From contig CAJUKF010000005.1 of NCBI GenBank assembly GCA_910587355.1, positions 25,066 to 89,065 on the forward strand: 64,000 nt of DNA, in the 5' to 3' direction. The translations under genes were made by a program, and so were the position numbers. Source of the DNA: an uncultured Muribaculaceae bacterium. Lineage in GTDB: Bacteria; Bacteroidota; Bacteroidia; Bacteroidales; Muribaculaceae. The notes under the pieces were generated by a model. The model was not told where the DNA came from. It did no database searches and saw only the letters and a program-made list of their open reading frames with translations. Positions 1 to 8,276 of the stretch are shown one piece after another. Numbering within the stretch: position 1 is the stretch's first letter; every line of letters starts with the position of its first letter.

Positions 1-1425
1 GGCGACCTCTTCTCAAAATCAGACCTCATGCGTTCGGCGCGCGAAATTGCCCAGACCGGTCATTTCAACCCCGAAACAATGGATATACAGCCTGATCCTA
101 ACGAAGAAAACGGTACTGTTGATATCATCTTCAATCTTGAGACCAAGAACAACGACCAGATTGAATTTTCGCTCGGCTGGGGTCAGACAGGTATAATCGG
201 CAAGCTCCAGCTTAAATTCACCAACTTCTCAATCAAGAATCTCTTCTACCCCTCCACTTACCGTGGCATCATACCTCAGGGCGAGGGACAGACATTCACT
301 ATCAGCGCACAGACCAACGCCCGCTACTATCAGAGCTATGCCGTTTCGTTCCTTGACCCCTGGTTCGGCGGCAAGCGCCCCAACTCGCTCTCTGTATCGG
401 CTTACTACAGCCGTCAGACAGGCGTCAACAGTTCGTTCTATAACAGTCAGTGGGCCAACTCGTCGATGTACGGCTATGGCTACGGGTATTATCCCGGCTA
501 CAACAACTACTACAACGACTATTATCAGAACAGCTATGAGAACTCTCTCGACCCCAACAAATATCTTCAGCTGATTGGCATCAACGTAGGCTTTGGCAAG
601 CGTCTGAAATGGCCCGATGACTATTTCACATTCACTGCCGAACTCGGCTACAACTGGTACTGCCTCAAGAACTGGGATTATCTCTATTATATGAATACCG
701 GTAAGTCAAACGCCCTCGTGCTCGGCCTCACACTTGCCCGTACGTCTATCGACAATCCTATCTTTACCCGAAGCGGTTCGATGTTCTCGCTTAATCTGCA
801 GCTTACACCGCCGGCTTCGCTCTTCACCGGTCACCGCGACTGGGAGAAGCTTGCACGCGAGAATACCGAGGAATCACGTCAGAAACTCTATCAGTGGATT
901 GAATACTGGAAAATACGCTTCAAATCGCGTACATATACACCCCTTACCAACAGCGAGCAGTGGACTCCGGTGCTCATGACCCGCTTTGACTTCGGTCTTA
1001 TTGGCAGCTACAACAAATATCTCAAGACACCATTCGAGACGTTCTATGTGGGCGGTGACGGTATGTCGGGTTATTCGTCGACAGCAACCGAGACTATCGC
1101 TTTGCGAGGCTACGATAACGGTGTTCTCACACCATGGCGTCGTGAGGGTTATGCATATACACGTATGGGTATAGAACTCCACTTCCCGCTCATGCTTCAG
1201 CAGTCCACAACAATCTATGCGCTCACCTTCCTTGAGGGCGGCAATGCATGGACATCCGTCGGGCAGTTCGACCCCTTCTCTCTGAAACGTTCGGCCGGTG
1301 CCGGTGTGCGCATCCAATTGCCTATGGTAGGTCTCATGGGTATTGACTGGGCTTACGGCTTTGACAAAGTCGACGGCATTCGCGGCGGCAGTCACTTCCA
1401 CTTCATTCTCGGACAGGAATTCTAA
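1..1425 (+). CDS. bamA: Outer membrane assembly factor BamA, C-terminal part (5' truncated)
   Basis: BamA is the Omp85-family barrel that folds and inserts outer-membrane proteins. The reading frame is open from base 1, so the gene begins upstream of the window; the first in-frame Met (base 28) is internal. What remains is the end of the last POTRA domain (the LMRSAREIAQTGHFNPE segment, typical of the POTRA helix before the barrel) and the whole 16-strand-type barrel. A Tyr/Gly/Asn-rich loop lies at bases 460–545. The IALRGYDNG segment (about bases 1096–1122) matches the conserved VRGF/LRGY loop-6 motif. The protein ends in Phe (GQEF), the usual aromatic terminus of an outer-membrane barrel. 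Two OmpH/Skp-like periplasmic chaperone genes follow directly, the common Bacteroidota order, which supports the assignment. Confidence 0.93.
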   Translation, partial: GDLFSKSDLMRSAREIAQTGHFNPETMDIQPDPNEENGTVDIIFNLETKNNDQIEFSLGWGQTGIIGKLQLKFTNFSIKNLFYPSTYRGIIPQGEGQTFTISAQTNARYYQSYAVSFLDPWFGGKRPNSLSVSAYYSRQTGVNSSFYNSQWANSSMYGYGYGYYPGYNNYYNDYYQNSYENSLDPNKYLQLIGINVGFGKRLKWPDDYFTFTAELGYNWYCLKNWDYLYYMNTGKSNALVLGLTLARTSIDNPIFTRSGSMFSLNLQLTPPASLFTGHRDWEKLARENTEESRQKLYQWIEYWKIRFKSRTYTPLTNSEQWTPVLMTRFDFGLIGSYNKYLKTPFETFYVGGDGMSGYSSTATETIALRGYDNGVLTPWRREGYAYTRMGIELHFPLMLQQSTTIYALTFLEGGNAWTSVGQFDPFSLKRSAGAGVRIQLPMVGLMGIDWAYGFDKVDGIRGGSHFHFILGQEF

Positions 1426-1476
1426 ACCTTTTCGCTCTTTCGTTGTCTTATAAGTATAACAGTTAAGAAAAGAATT

Positions 1477-1992
1477 ATGAGAAAGATATTCATGACCCTC
1501 ATCCTTGCGGTAGTCACATGCGTCGCCGCATCGGCTCAGAAGTTCGCTCTGGTCGACATGGAATACATATTCAGCAACGTTCCTTCTTATGAAATGGCCA
1601 ACGAGCAGCTCAATCAGCTTTCTCAGCGTTGGCAGAAAGAAGTGGAAGCTGTGAGCAAAGAGGCCGAGAATATGTATAACAGTTATCTCGCAGATAAAGT
1701 ATTTCTTACCGACGAACAGGTGAAAAAGCGTGAGGCTGATATCGTGGCAAAGGAGAAATCCGCGACGGAGCTCCGTTACCGTTACTTCGGCCCGGAGGGC
1801 GAGCTTTACCAAAAACGCCAGACACTCCTCAAACCTATCCAGGACGAGGTATACAACGCTGTCAAGAAGGTAGCTGAAGAACGTGGTTACCAAGCTATTT
1901 TCGACAGAGCTTCGTCGAGTGACATCGTTTATGCATCTCCACGTATCGACATTAGCAACGAAGTACTCTCAAAATTGGGATATTCCAATTAA
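1477..1992 (+). CDS. OmpH/Skp-family periplasmic chaperone (first copy)
   Basis: A 171-residue secreted protein with a signal peptide (residues 1–20, cleavage after SAQ). It is followed by the OmpH signature KFALVDMEYIFSNVPSYEMA and a long charged helical hairpin (about residues 45–120), the coiled-coil arms that in Skp hold unfolded outer-membrane proteins. Length and layout are normal for the family. It lies 51 bases after bamA and 51 before a second ompH gene, so it probably works with BamA in outer-membrane protein delivery. No clear promoter is visible in the short gap, so co-transcription with bamA is likely. The residue-level evidence for the family is strong; the client range is inferred. 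Confidence 0.9.
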   Translation: MRKIFMTLILAVVTCVAASAQKFALVDMEYIFSNVPSYEMANEQLNQLSQRWQKEVEAVSKEAENMYNSYLADKVFLTDEQVKKREADIVAKEKSATELRYRYFGPEGELYQKRQTLLKPIQDEVYNAVKKVAEERGYQAIFDRASSSDIVYASPRIDISNEVLSKLGYSN

Positions 1993-2006
1993 TTTAGTTA
2001 AATTTG
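1975..2006 (+). promoter_or_regulatory. Candidate primary-sigma promoter for the second ompH gene
   Basis: Bacteroidota primary sigma factor recognises TTTG near -33 and TAnnTTTG near -7. TAAATTTG at 1999–2006 is an exact -7 match. ATTG ending at 1977 lies 21 bases upstream as a partial -33. The start codon follows 37 bases later. The element overlaps the 3' end of the upstream ompH gene, so the second copy may be boosted independently. Confidence 0.45.
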
Positions 2007-2043
2007 CAAAACCTTTGAATTATATAAAAATCGTCATACAATT

Positions 2044-2547
2044 ATGTTCAAAAAAATCGTATTCGCACTCCTCCTCGCGCTTCCTATGAGTCTCTTCGCC
2101 CAGAAATTCGGCGTAGTCGACATTGAAGCCGTTCTCTCGGCAATGCCTGAAACAAAGGCCATGCAGACACAGCTCACCGACACATCCAAGAAATACGAAG
2201 AGGAATTCCAGAAACTTCAGGAAGAGGTAAACAAGCTCTATGCCGACTTCCAGAACATTCAGAACGACACAGAGACTCCTCAGTCTATCAAAGAGCGTCG
2301 TATGCAGGAGATTCAGGACAAGGCCGCAAAGGTTGACCAGTTCCGCAACACAGCTTCGCAGGACCTTCAGCGTCTTCAGGAGACTCTCATGACTCCTATT
2401 CAGAATAAGATGACAGATGCAATCAAGACTGTCGGCACAGAAGGCACCTTCACTGTTATTCTTCCTAAAGACCCGGGTCTGCTTCTTTATACCGGCGCTG
2501 ACGTGATTGACGTTACCGACCAGGTAAAGACTAAGCTCGGTCTCTGA
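2044..2547 (+). CDS. OmpH/Skp-family periplasmic chaperone (second copy)
   Basis: A 167-residue paralogue of the preceding gene, with a signal peptide (residues 1–19, SLFAQ) and the same KFGVVDIEAVLSAMPE start to the mature protein. A helical coiled-coil region of Lys/Glu/Gln-rich heptads spans about residues 42–120, and a short beta region closes the trimer core in Skp. Tandem ompH genes behind bamA are common in Bacteroidota. The two copies differ in their arms, which suggests different clients or mixed oligomers (inference). A good intrinsic terminator follows at 2572–2608, so this gene appears to close the bamA transcript. Confidence 0.9.
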   Translation: MFKKIVFALLLALPMSLFAQKFGVVDIEAVLSAMPETKAMQTQLTDTSKKYEEEFQKLQEEVNKLYADFQNIQNDTETPQSIKERRMQEIQDKAAKVDQFRNTASQDLQRLQETLMTPIQNKMTDAIKTVGTEGTFTVILPKDPGLLLYTGADVIDVTDQVKTKLGL

Positions 2548-2571
2548 TAATCACTGAAATTCAAATAGTTT

Positions 2572-2608
2572 AACGGAGATGTATCACGATCTGGTGCTTC
2601 TCCGTTTT
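2572..2608 (+). terminator. Intrinsic terminator after the bamA–ompH genes
   Basis: The 8-bp stem AACGGAGA (2572–2579) pairs with TCTCCGTT (2599–2606) and runs into a T-rich stretch. It lies 25 bases after the ompH stop codon. Confidence 0.75.
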
Positions 2609-2873
2609 ATATTTTTCTTCGACATTCACAGACCAACCTGATTCCGGTAAAAACAATCCCAAGGGGAGCCGGTCGATTATCGGTTACTATAATAGGATAT
2701 AATATGCGTCAATTAGATTGATAAGATTTCCGATTAAGTTGCAAAAGAACTGTGTTGTGCGTATTCAATTCGGACGATGATTATCTGTCTTTGTCTGATG
2801 TGTGTACTTTGAAATTTAGCTTTAACTTTAAAGCACGATAAATACATATTAAGTTCAACTAAATTTATACATT
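2609..2873. other. Intergenic region before the aquaporin gene
   Basis: About 265 bases with no open reading frame of note. It is AT-rich and must hold the aquaporin promoter. The best -7 candidates are GTACTTTG (2804–2811) and TAACTTTA (2823–2830), each one base off TAnnTTTG, but neither has a well-placed TTTG about 20 bases upstream. No strong hairpin beyond the terminator was seen. Confidence 0.4.
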
Positions 2874-3557
2874 ATGAAAAAACTAATTGCAGAGGGATTA
2901 GGCACCATGTTCCTTGTTCTCCTCGCCTGCGGTAGCGCAGTTCTCGCCGGCCCCTCAATCGGCACTCTCGGAATCGGTCTTTGTTTCGGCCTCGTGCTCG
3001 TGTGTCTGTGCTATTGCATCGGCAACATCTCGGGCTGCCATGTCAACCCCGCCGTTTCGCTTGCCATGTATCTTGCAGGCCGTATGAGCGGTAAAGACTG
3101 CATCGGCTATATAGTATTCCAGCTCCTTGGTGCCACCATTGGTGCCGGACTCCTCTTCTGGTTCATGAACTCCGGTGTCGGCTATAATTTCGGCGGCATC
3201 ACTTCTCCCGATGAATATCTGGCTACCAATGTGCTCCAGCCCGGAGCCACTTCAGGCATGGCACTCCTTGCCGAAGGTCTCCTCACATTCTTCTTCATAT
3301 TCATCATTCTTGGTGTCACCGATGCACGCAAAGGTTTCGGCAATTTTGCCGGTCTCGCTATCGGTCTTGCCCTTGGACTTGTAAATATTGTCGGTATTCC
3401 CGTCGATAACTGCTCGGTCAACCCGGCCCGCAGTTTCGGTCCAGCAATCTTCTGCCCCGCTGCATGGGGTGATTTTTGGATTATGGTGGTAGGTCCCGTT
3501 ATCGGCGCTGTCCTCGCTGTAGTATGCTGGGTAGCGGTTGCCGGTAAATCGAAATAA
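2874..3557 (+). CDS. aqpZ: Aquaporin (MIP family, AqpZ-like)
   Basis: A 227-residue six-helix channel for water, possibly with small neutral solutes, in the inner membrane. Both half-helix signatures are intact: HVNPAV (NPA at 58–60) and SVNPARS (NPA at 183–185). Aligned by eye to E. coli AqpZ, the aromatic/arginine filter reads Phe38, Asn171, Cys180, Arg186. AqpZ has Phe, His, Thr, Arg at these places, so the His is replaced by Asn and the Thr by Cys (Cys is also found there in mammalian AQP1). Overall length and helix pattern favour the water-channel branch over the larger glycerol facilitators. The gene stands alone between a terminator and a strong downstream hairpin, so it is monocistronic. 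Confidence 0.9.
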   Translation: MKKLIAEGLGTMFLVLLACGSAVLAGPSIGTLGIGLCFGLVLVCLCYCIGNISGCHVNPAVSLAMYLAGRMSGKDCIGYIVFQLLGATIGAGLLFWFMNSGVGYNFGGITSPDEYLATNVLQPGATSGMALLAEGLLTFFFIFIILGVTDARKGFGNFAGLAIGLALGLVNIVGIPVDNCSVNPARSFGPAIFCPAAWGDFWIMVVGPVIGAVLAVVCWVAVAGKSK

Positions 3558-3579
3558 GAAATCATATTACATAAGACCT

Positions 3580-3619
3580 GAGGGGCTTTGTCAGAAATTT
3601 CTGGCAAAGCCTCTCTTTT
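3580..3619 (+). terminator. Intrinsic terminator after the aquaporin gene
   Basis: A near-perfect 18-bp stem (3580–3597 with 3598–3615, a few G-T pairs, core GCTTTG/CAAAGC) is followed by TCTCTTTTC. It begins 22 bases after the aquaporin stop. Confidence 0.8.
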
Positions 3620-3689
3620 CGTTCGGTTTTGCCATGTCGCCGTTTATTCTTAAATTTGGGCCAAATAACAAAAGATTAGATACAAAATT

Positions 3690-4268
3690 ATGATTGAATC
3701 CAGTATGAATGAAGAAGTAAGAGTCTACCATAGTGTATGGAAGAATTTGATGTTGGGATTTCTCAGCCTGCTTATTGCAGGAACTGCAGGCTTCTTGCTT
3801 CAAGATTCGAATTCTCGTCTGGACACAGTTGACGAACTGATATTTTGGAGCGGCCTTATTTTATTTGGTGCGGGTGGCTTATTTATCATCATTAGCATAT
3901 TATATAACAAAAGCCAAAATCGCCCGTTATTTATAATCTATAACGACAGAATAGATTGTTATGTGCAGATTAAAAGCGCTTATACTTCTATTTATTATGC
4001 GGATGTTGAGCAGTTTCGTTTGGTCAATCTTCGTTCGGTTAAGTTTATCGCAATCGATTATAAAGAAACTCCATTGGCAAATAAAATGGATAGTGCTTCA
4101 GTCTTGATGCGGTGGGGATTGAAGTTTAATCGTAATGTGACCGGAGCAATTGAAAATCTCCCGGCCGATAGTCTGACAATGAAAGCTAATGATATTTTAG
4201 AATTGCTGAACAATCGGTTGGAGACTTGGCGCGAGACAGAGTCATTAAGCAGCCGTTGTTCATTTTAG
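3690..4268 (+). CDS. Small membrane protein, STM3941-like
   Basis: A 192-residue protein with two membrane helices near the N-terminus (about residues 20–38 and 48–70) and a cytoplasmic beta-rich domain. The domain includes FIIYNDRIDCYVQ, IYYADVEQFRLVN and KFIAIDYKE, which is the PH-like layout of STM3941-type proteins. Its function is unknown. An alternative start at 3705 (MNEEVRVYH) is equally plausible. The gene is noticeably more AT-rich than htpG and aqpZ on either side and is bounded by a terminator upstream and a sigma-54-type leader downstream, so it looks like an isolated, possibly acquired, unit. Family assignment is from recalled pattern only. Confidence 0.6.
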   Translation: MIESSMNEEVRVYHSVWKNLMLGFLSLLIAGTAGFLLQDSNSRLDTVDELIFWSGLILFGAGGLFIIISILYNKSQNRPLFIIYNDRIDCYVQIKSAYTSIYYADVEQFRLVNLRSVKFIAIDYKETPLANKMDSASVLMRWGLKFNRNVTGAIENLPADSLTMKANDILELLNNRLETWRETESLSSRCSF

Positions 4269-4351
4269 TAAATGACCGTTCTGCATTCATATAGGGGGGA
4301 CTGTGTACATATAAAAAACTATAAAAGTGACAAAATGGCACTTCTCGCCCG

Positions 4352-4367
4352 TGGCACATTTTTTGCC
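4352..4367 (+). promoter_or_regulatory. Sigma-54 (-24/-12) type promoter for htpG
   Basis: TGGCAC at 4352–4357 and TTGC at 4363–4366 are separated by five bases, the exact GG-N10-GC spacing of RpoN promoters. Start of transcription would be near 4378, giving a leader of about 40 bases. A second TGGCAC lies 16 bases upstream (4336–4341) without a -12 partner. No TAnnTTTG box is visible between 4269 and 4416. Confidence 0.6.
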
Positions 4368-4416
4368 TCTGTTGTTATAGAAAATATAAAGTGAAACATA
4401 AAAACACACTATAACC

Positions 4417-6465
4417 ATGCAGAAAGGTACAATCGGTGTAACAACCGAGAACATTTTTCCCGTTATCAAAAAATTTCTCTACAGCGACCACGAAATATTC
4501 CTCCGCGAACTCGTGTCGAACGCTGTCGATGCAACTCAGAAACTCCGCACACTCTCGTCTTTCGGCGATTTCAAAGGCGAAGTAGGCGAGCTTAAGGTCA
4601 CGGTTTCTGTCGATAAGGAAGCCGGCACACTCACAGTCAGCGACCACGGCATAGGCATGACAGCCGAAGATGTTGACAAATACATCAACCAGATTGCATT
4701 CTCCGGTGCCGAAGATTTTCTGGCAAAGTACAAAGACAACGCCAACAACATAATCGGTCACTTCGGCCTCGGATTCTATTCCGCTTTTATGGTTGCCGAC
4801 AAGGTGACAATCAATACTCTCAGTTATCAGGAGGGCGCTGAACCCGTACGCTGGGAGTGCGACGGTTCGCCCGAGTACTCCATGGGCAAAGGTGACCGCA
4901 CCACACGCGGCACCGACATCATTCTCCATATCGACAAAGACAGCCTCGAATTCCTCGACCAGCAGCGTGTCGACATGCTCCTGCGCAAATACTGCCGCTT
5001 CCTCCCCGTGCCAGTCGTATCAGGCAAGGAGCGTGAGTATAAGGACGGCAAATGGGTCGACACCGACCGCGACCTCGTAATCAATTCCACCGAGCCGCAG
5101 TGGATGAAGAAGCCCTCCGAGCTAACCGACGAAGACTATCTCAAATTCTATCAGGAGCTCTATCCCGGCGAGGAAGAACCACTCTTCTGGATTCACCTCA
5201 ACGTCGACTATCCCTTCACGCTCACCGGCATCCTTTATTTCCCGAAAATAAAGAACAACTTCGACATCAACCGCAACCGCATCCAGCTCTATTGCAATCA
5301 GGTTTACGTCACCGATTCGGTCGAGGGTGTAGTTCCCGACTTCATGCAGCTCCTCCAGGGCGTGATTGATTCGCCCGACATCCCCCTCAACGTGTCGCGC
5401 AGCTATCTTCAGGCTGACAGTGCCGTCAAGAAAATCTCCGGCTATATCACCAAAAAAGTCGCACAGCGTCTCGAAGACCTCTTCAAGGCCGACCGTGCCG
5501 CATTCGAGAAGAAATGGGACGACATCCGCATATTCATCGTCTACGGTATGCTCACCGACGAGAAATTCTGCGAGCCTGCTCTCAAATTCCTCCTTCTCCG
5601 CGATACCGAAGGCCGCTACTTCACCCTCGATGAATACAAGACCCTTGTCGAGACCGACCAGACCAACGCCGACGGCAAAATCGTTTATCTCTACGCCACC
5701 GACGCAACCGCTCAGTACAACTACATCAAGGCCGCAAACGACCGCGGCTATAATGTCCTCCTCCTCGACGGTCAGCTCGACAATCACTTCGTATCACTCC
5801 TCGAGCGCAAACTTGAGAATACCGAGCTTGTACGTGTCGACGCCGATGTCATCGACAACCTTATCCGCAAGAATGACCGCAAGTCGGCCGGCCTCTCGCC
5901 CGTCGACACAGCCATTCTCTCGCAGCTTTTTCAGGACGACACCCGTAAGGTCGAGAAAGCGACATTCACCGTTCAGTTCGAGGCTCTCGGCGAGACCGAC
6001 CAGCCCATTGTCCTTACGCAGAACGAATACATGCGCCGAATGAAAGAAATGGCAACCATGCAGCCCGGCATGAACTTCTACGGCGAGCTTCCCGACAGCT
6101 ATCAGCTCGTTGTCAACACAGAGCATCCTCTTGTAAAGAGCATCCGGGAGAAAGCCGACGCAGCACTTGCCGCTACCGTCCAGCCGCTCCTCGATACAAT
6201 CGAAGCCCGCAATGCCGATGCCGAAAAAATCCGCAAGGATGCCGGCGACAAAGCTCTCTCTGCTGAGGATGACCAGCGAGTAAAAGACCTTGAGAAAGAA
6301 GTGGCCGACGCACGTTCGGAGCAGACCAAAGCCATCACCGCTTATGCCGCACAGGCTCCCGAAGTAAGCCAGCTTGTCGACCTCGCCCTTCTCGGCAACG
6401 GTCTCCTCCGCGGCGAACAGCTCAGCAGCTTCATCGAGCGCTCTGTCAAACTCATGCAGAAATAA
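4417..6465 (+). CDS. htpG: Molecular chaperone HtpG (Hsp90)
   Basis: ATP-dependent cytosolic chaperone of the Hsp90 family, 682 residues. The GHKL ATPase domain (about 1–230) shows ELVSNAVDA with catalytic Glu31 and Asn35, DHGIGMT with Asp76, and GHFGLGFYS as the lid glycine motif. The middle domain includes the client/catalytic-loop region around NVSRSYLQ. The C-terminal part (about 520–682) carries an Ala/Glu/Lys-rich stretch before the dimerisation helices. Length is slightly above the 620–640 of proteobacterial HtpG, as is usual in Bacteroidales. The start is the only Met near the conserved TIGVTTENIFPVI segment. The gene is monocistronic, with its own sigma-54-like promoter and a strong terminator. 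Confidence 0.96.
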   Translation: MQKGTIGVTTENIFPVIKKFLYSDHEIFLRELVSNAVDATQKLRTLSSFGDFKGEVGELKVTVSVDKEAGTLTVSDHGIGMTAEDVDKYINQIAFSGAEDFLAKYKDNANNIIGHFGLGFYSAFMVADKVTINTLSYQEGAEPVRWECDGSPEYSMGKGDRTTRGTDIILHIDKDSLEFLDQQRVDMLLRKYCRFLPVPVVSGKEREYKDGKWVDTDRDLVINSTEPQWMKKPSELTDEDYLKFYQELYPGEEEPLFWIHLNVDYPFTLTGILYFPKIKNNFDINRNRIQLYCNQVYVTDSVEGVVPDFMQLLQGVIDSPDIPLNVSRSYLQADSAVKKISGYITKKVAQRLEDLFKADRAAFEKKWDDIRIFIVYGMLTDEKFCEPALKFLLLRDTEGRYFTLDEYKTLVETDQTNADGKIVYLYATDATAQYNYIKAANDRGYNVLLLDGQLDNHFVSLLERKLENTELVRVDADVIDNLIRKNDRKSAGLSPVDTAILSQLFQDDTRKVEKATFTVQFEALGETDQPIVLTQNEYMRRMKEMATMQPGMNFYGELPDSYQLVVNTEHPLVKSIREKADAALAATVQPLLDTIEARNADAEKIRKDAGDKALSAEDDQRVKDLEKEVADARSEQTKAITAYAAQAPEVSQLVDLALLGNGLLRGEQLSSFIERSVKLMQK

Positions 6466-6503
6466 GCCGCATTAAAACTTAATCATCACTCTCCATATCT
6501 TCA

Positions 6504-6543
6504 ACCGCCCCCGGTGTGCATCATGCTCGCCGGGGGCGGTTTA
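6504..6543 (+). terminator. Intrinsic terminator after htpG
   Basis: Perfect GC-rich 11-bp stem ACCGCCCCCGG (6504–6514) / CCGGGGGCGGT (6530–6540), then TTAT. It may also act on the opposite strand for the convergent stress-protein gene. Confidence 0.8.
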
Positions 6544-6610
6544 TGTATCAAAAGTCAATCAATGATATCCAATTAATCGCGTCCGCGTCTCTAAATGTAA
6601 TCATGTTTCT

Positions 6611-7720
6611 TCACACCGGAATCACGAGCATCGGTATGTCGGCCTGGAAGAGCAGACGGTGGGCGAGGCCGGGGCGAAGCAGGCGGCTGAGCGCATTGCG
6701 CCGACGGTTCGGCACTACTACGAGGTCGAAGCCGTGCAGGGCGTTGAGCTCCGCAAATTCTCGGTCAGAGTCAGCCTGCGATACCGGAACGGATTCAAAG
6801 TGGTAGTGCTTAAAATTGGCCCGGCAATAATCGCTCAGGCGCACAAGCGCTTTGTCGACGGAGTTTTCGTTGAAGCGGCTCTTCTTAGGTATGTGTACGA
6901 TTGTCACAGCAGCATCGTCCGACCCGAAAAGACGGTAAAGAGTGTCCATTGCCAGGATGTCGTTCTGGTCGATATTGCTGAAAAATAGAATATTGGTAGG
7001 GTGGAGTGATTTTTCTACTGTTACCGTTTCAGGCACCGTAAGCACCGTGAAGCGGCCCTCGTCGAGGACTTCGGCGGTGATGCTGCCTATCATGTCGCTC
7101 TCCTTCTTGCGCGCCTCGCGTGTACCCATCACAATCAGGCGCGGCGTGTGCATTTTGGCGTAATCCACAATCGCGTCTTCGGGCACACCTTCTGTTACGT
7201 CAAGATTAAGTTTTACAGCCGGAATTACACCGTCGAGCATGCGGCGCCGCAGACGTTCGGCGAAGTGCGACATGAGCGTGCGGCCGGCTTCAGTCATCTG
7301 CTGGCGTGCCCCGCTTTCACCTATCTCGTACGACAGACTGTCTGAAAGTTGCATCTTTCCTGCGATATACGGGTCGATATAGCTGTAGAGAAGGTCGACG
7401 GCGGCATTGTGTTTCGATGCCAGGGTGCATCCTACCAGAGCTGCTTTGAACGAATGCTCGCTGAAATCGACCGGCACAAGGAACGTATGACACGCTTTTG
7501 CCGGCGATATATTGTCGCTGAAAAGCTCCTGGTTTTCGACTATGCGGAGTGCCAGCGGCAGGTCGTTCTCGCGTATGCGCACACGTACGCCCGAAGAGAA
7601 ACCGGGAACTTCGAGATTGACGTTGTTGAGCTCAACGCGGATTCCTTCATTTTCGAGCAGTGTCCGCACCATAAGGGCACGCTCGTAAGTGTGTATTGCC
7701 AGAGTAATCAGTCGCGACAT
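6611..7720 (-). CDS. Tandem universal stress protein (UspA family) with N-terminal DUF2007-like domain
   Basis: A 369-residue cytosolic protein. Residues 1–75 resemble the DUF2007 'putative signal transducing' fold (MSRLITLAIHTYERALMVRTLLENEGI-type start; the LLENEGI helix and the later LALRIVENQ are typical). Two Usp domains follow (about 83–235 and 240–369). The first ends with an ATP-loop-like stretch (VMGT…MIGSITAEV), a partial match to G2xG9xG(S/T). The second ends with VPNRRRN…LARLLFQADIPMLVIPV-type features, with a weaker loop. Tandem Usp proteins usually bind ATP and take part in stress survival; the exact role here is unknown. It lies downstream of the small HTH gene on the same strand with a hairpin between them, so it may be expressed by readthrough. 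Confidence 0.8.
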   Translation of the reverse strand: MSRLITLAIHTYERALMVRTLLENEGIRVELNNVNLEVPGFSSGVRVRIRENDLPLALRIVENQELFSDNISPAKACHTFLVPVDFSEHSFKAALVGCTLASKHNAAVDLLYSYIDPYIAGKMQLSDSLSYEIGESGARQQMTEAGRTLMSHFAERLRRRMLDGVIPAVKLNLDVTEGVPEDAIVDYAKMHTPRLIVMGTREARKKESDMIGSITAEVLDEGRFTVLTVPETVTVEKSLHPTNILFFSNIDQNDILAMDTLYRLFGSDDAAVTIVHIPKKSRFNENSVDKALVRLSDYCRANFKHYHFESVPVSQADSDREFAELNALHGFDLVVVPNRRRNALSRLLRPGLAHRLLFQADIPMLVIPV

Positions 7721-7740
7721 TGATGTGGATATTAAAATTG

Positions 7741-7773
7741 AAAAAGGACGCGGTCGCGAGGGCCGGCGTCCTT
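7741..7773 (-). terminator. Hairpin terminator between the HTH gene and the usp gene
   Basis: On the minus strand the stem AAGGACGC/GCGTCCTT (7766–7773 with 7744–7751) encloses a GC-rich loop and is followed by TTTTT. It would stop or attenuate transcription from the HTH gene into usp, for which no separate promoter is visible. Confidence 0.65.
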
Positions 7774-7800
7774 ATATTGTTGAATGAACCAAGAGAGATT

Positions 7801-8058
7801 TTATTCGGCCTCTTGCTGCTGGAGGATTTCAACAGCCATGTCGTAGATAGTGCTGTCGTCAAGTACAACAATACCTCCGTCGGGCCCGGGTTCGATGTGT
7901 ACACCACAGTTTTTGCCGAAGTCGTAATTACTGCCGCCGAAGTAGTTGCGTACGGTCTGAACGGTGGTGTTGAGCCTGTCTGCAATCTGATGCATCGAGC
8001 CGTCGGGAAGGCGGTCTTTCAACCGACGGAGTTCGTTAAAGGTGATTGTCTTGGTCAT
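7801..8058 (-). CDS. Small HTH DNA-binding protein
   Basis: An 85-residue protein. Residues 8–45 read as a helix-turn-helix of the kind used to count or choose repeats: ELRRLKDRLPDGSMHQIADRLNTTVQTVRNYFGG, with the recognition helix in TTVQTVRNYF. The acidic tail (DDSTIYDMAVEILQQQEAE) may dimerise. Similar short proteins occur widely in Bacteroidales as uncharacterised DNA-binding proteins (from memory). The gene has its own promoter and terminator, and its transcript points towards usp, so it could regulate that gene, although nothing in the sequence proves it. Confidence is good that it is a real gene and an HTH protein, but its target is unknown. Confidence 0.75.
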   Translation of the reverse strand: MTKTITFNELRRLKDRLPDGSMHQIADRLNTTVQTVRNYFGGSNYDFGKNCGVHIEPGPDGGIVVLDDSTIYDMAVEILQQQEAE

Positions 8059-8110
8059 ATCTTTTTTCTTTTTAAAGGATGGTTGATATGTAGGTTTTTA
8101 TTTGTAGTTG

Positions 8111-8142
8111 CTAAGTTAATGCCTATTTTCTTATTAAACAAA
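8111..8142 (-). promoter_or_regulatory. Primary-sigma promoter of the small HTH gene
   Basis: On the minus strand TTTG (8139–8142) is followed after exactly 20 bases by TAACTTAG (8111–8118), one base off TAnnTTTG. The start codon is about 50 bases further on. Confidence 0.55.
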
Positions 8143-8276
8143 CAAAGTGAAGAAAAAAATATATGTTATAAAACATAAGTTTGTCTTTTTGTTTGATATG
8201 AAGTTACTTGGGTGGCAATTAGCTTCCGGATTGCAGTCTGTTGGTGTCAGAGTGCCGCTGTTAATGGTCTGAAATC

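Noticed and set aside
2790..2811. TTTG…GTACTTTG as the aquaporin promoter
   Set aside because: The spacer is only 10 bases and the -7 has a mismatch, so it was not listed as a promoter.
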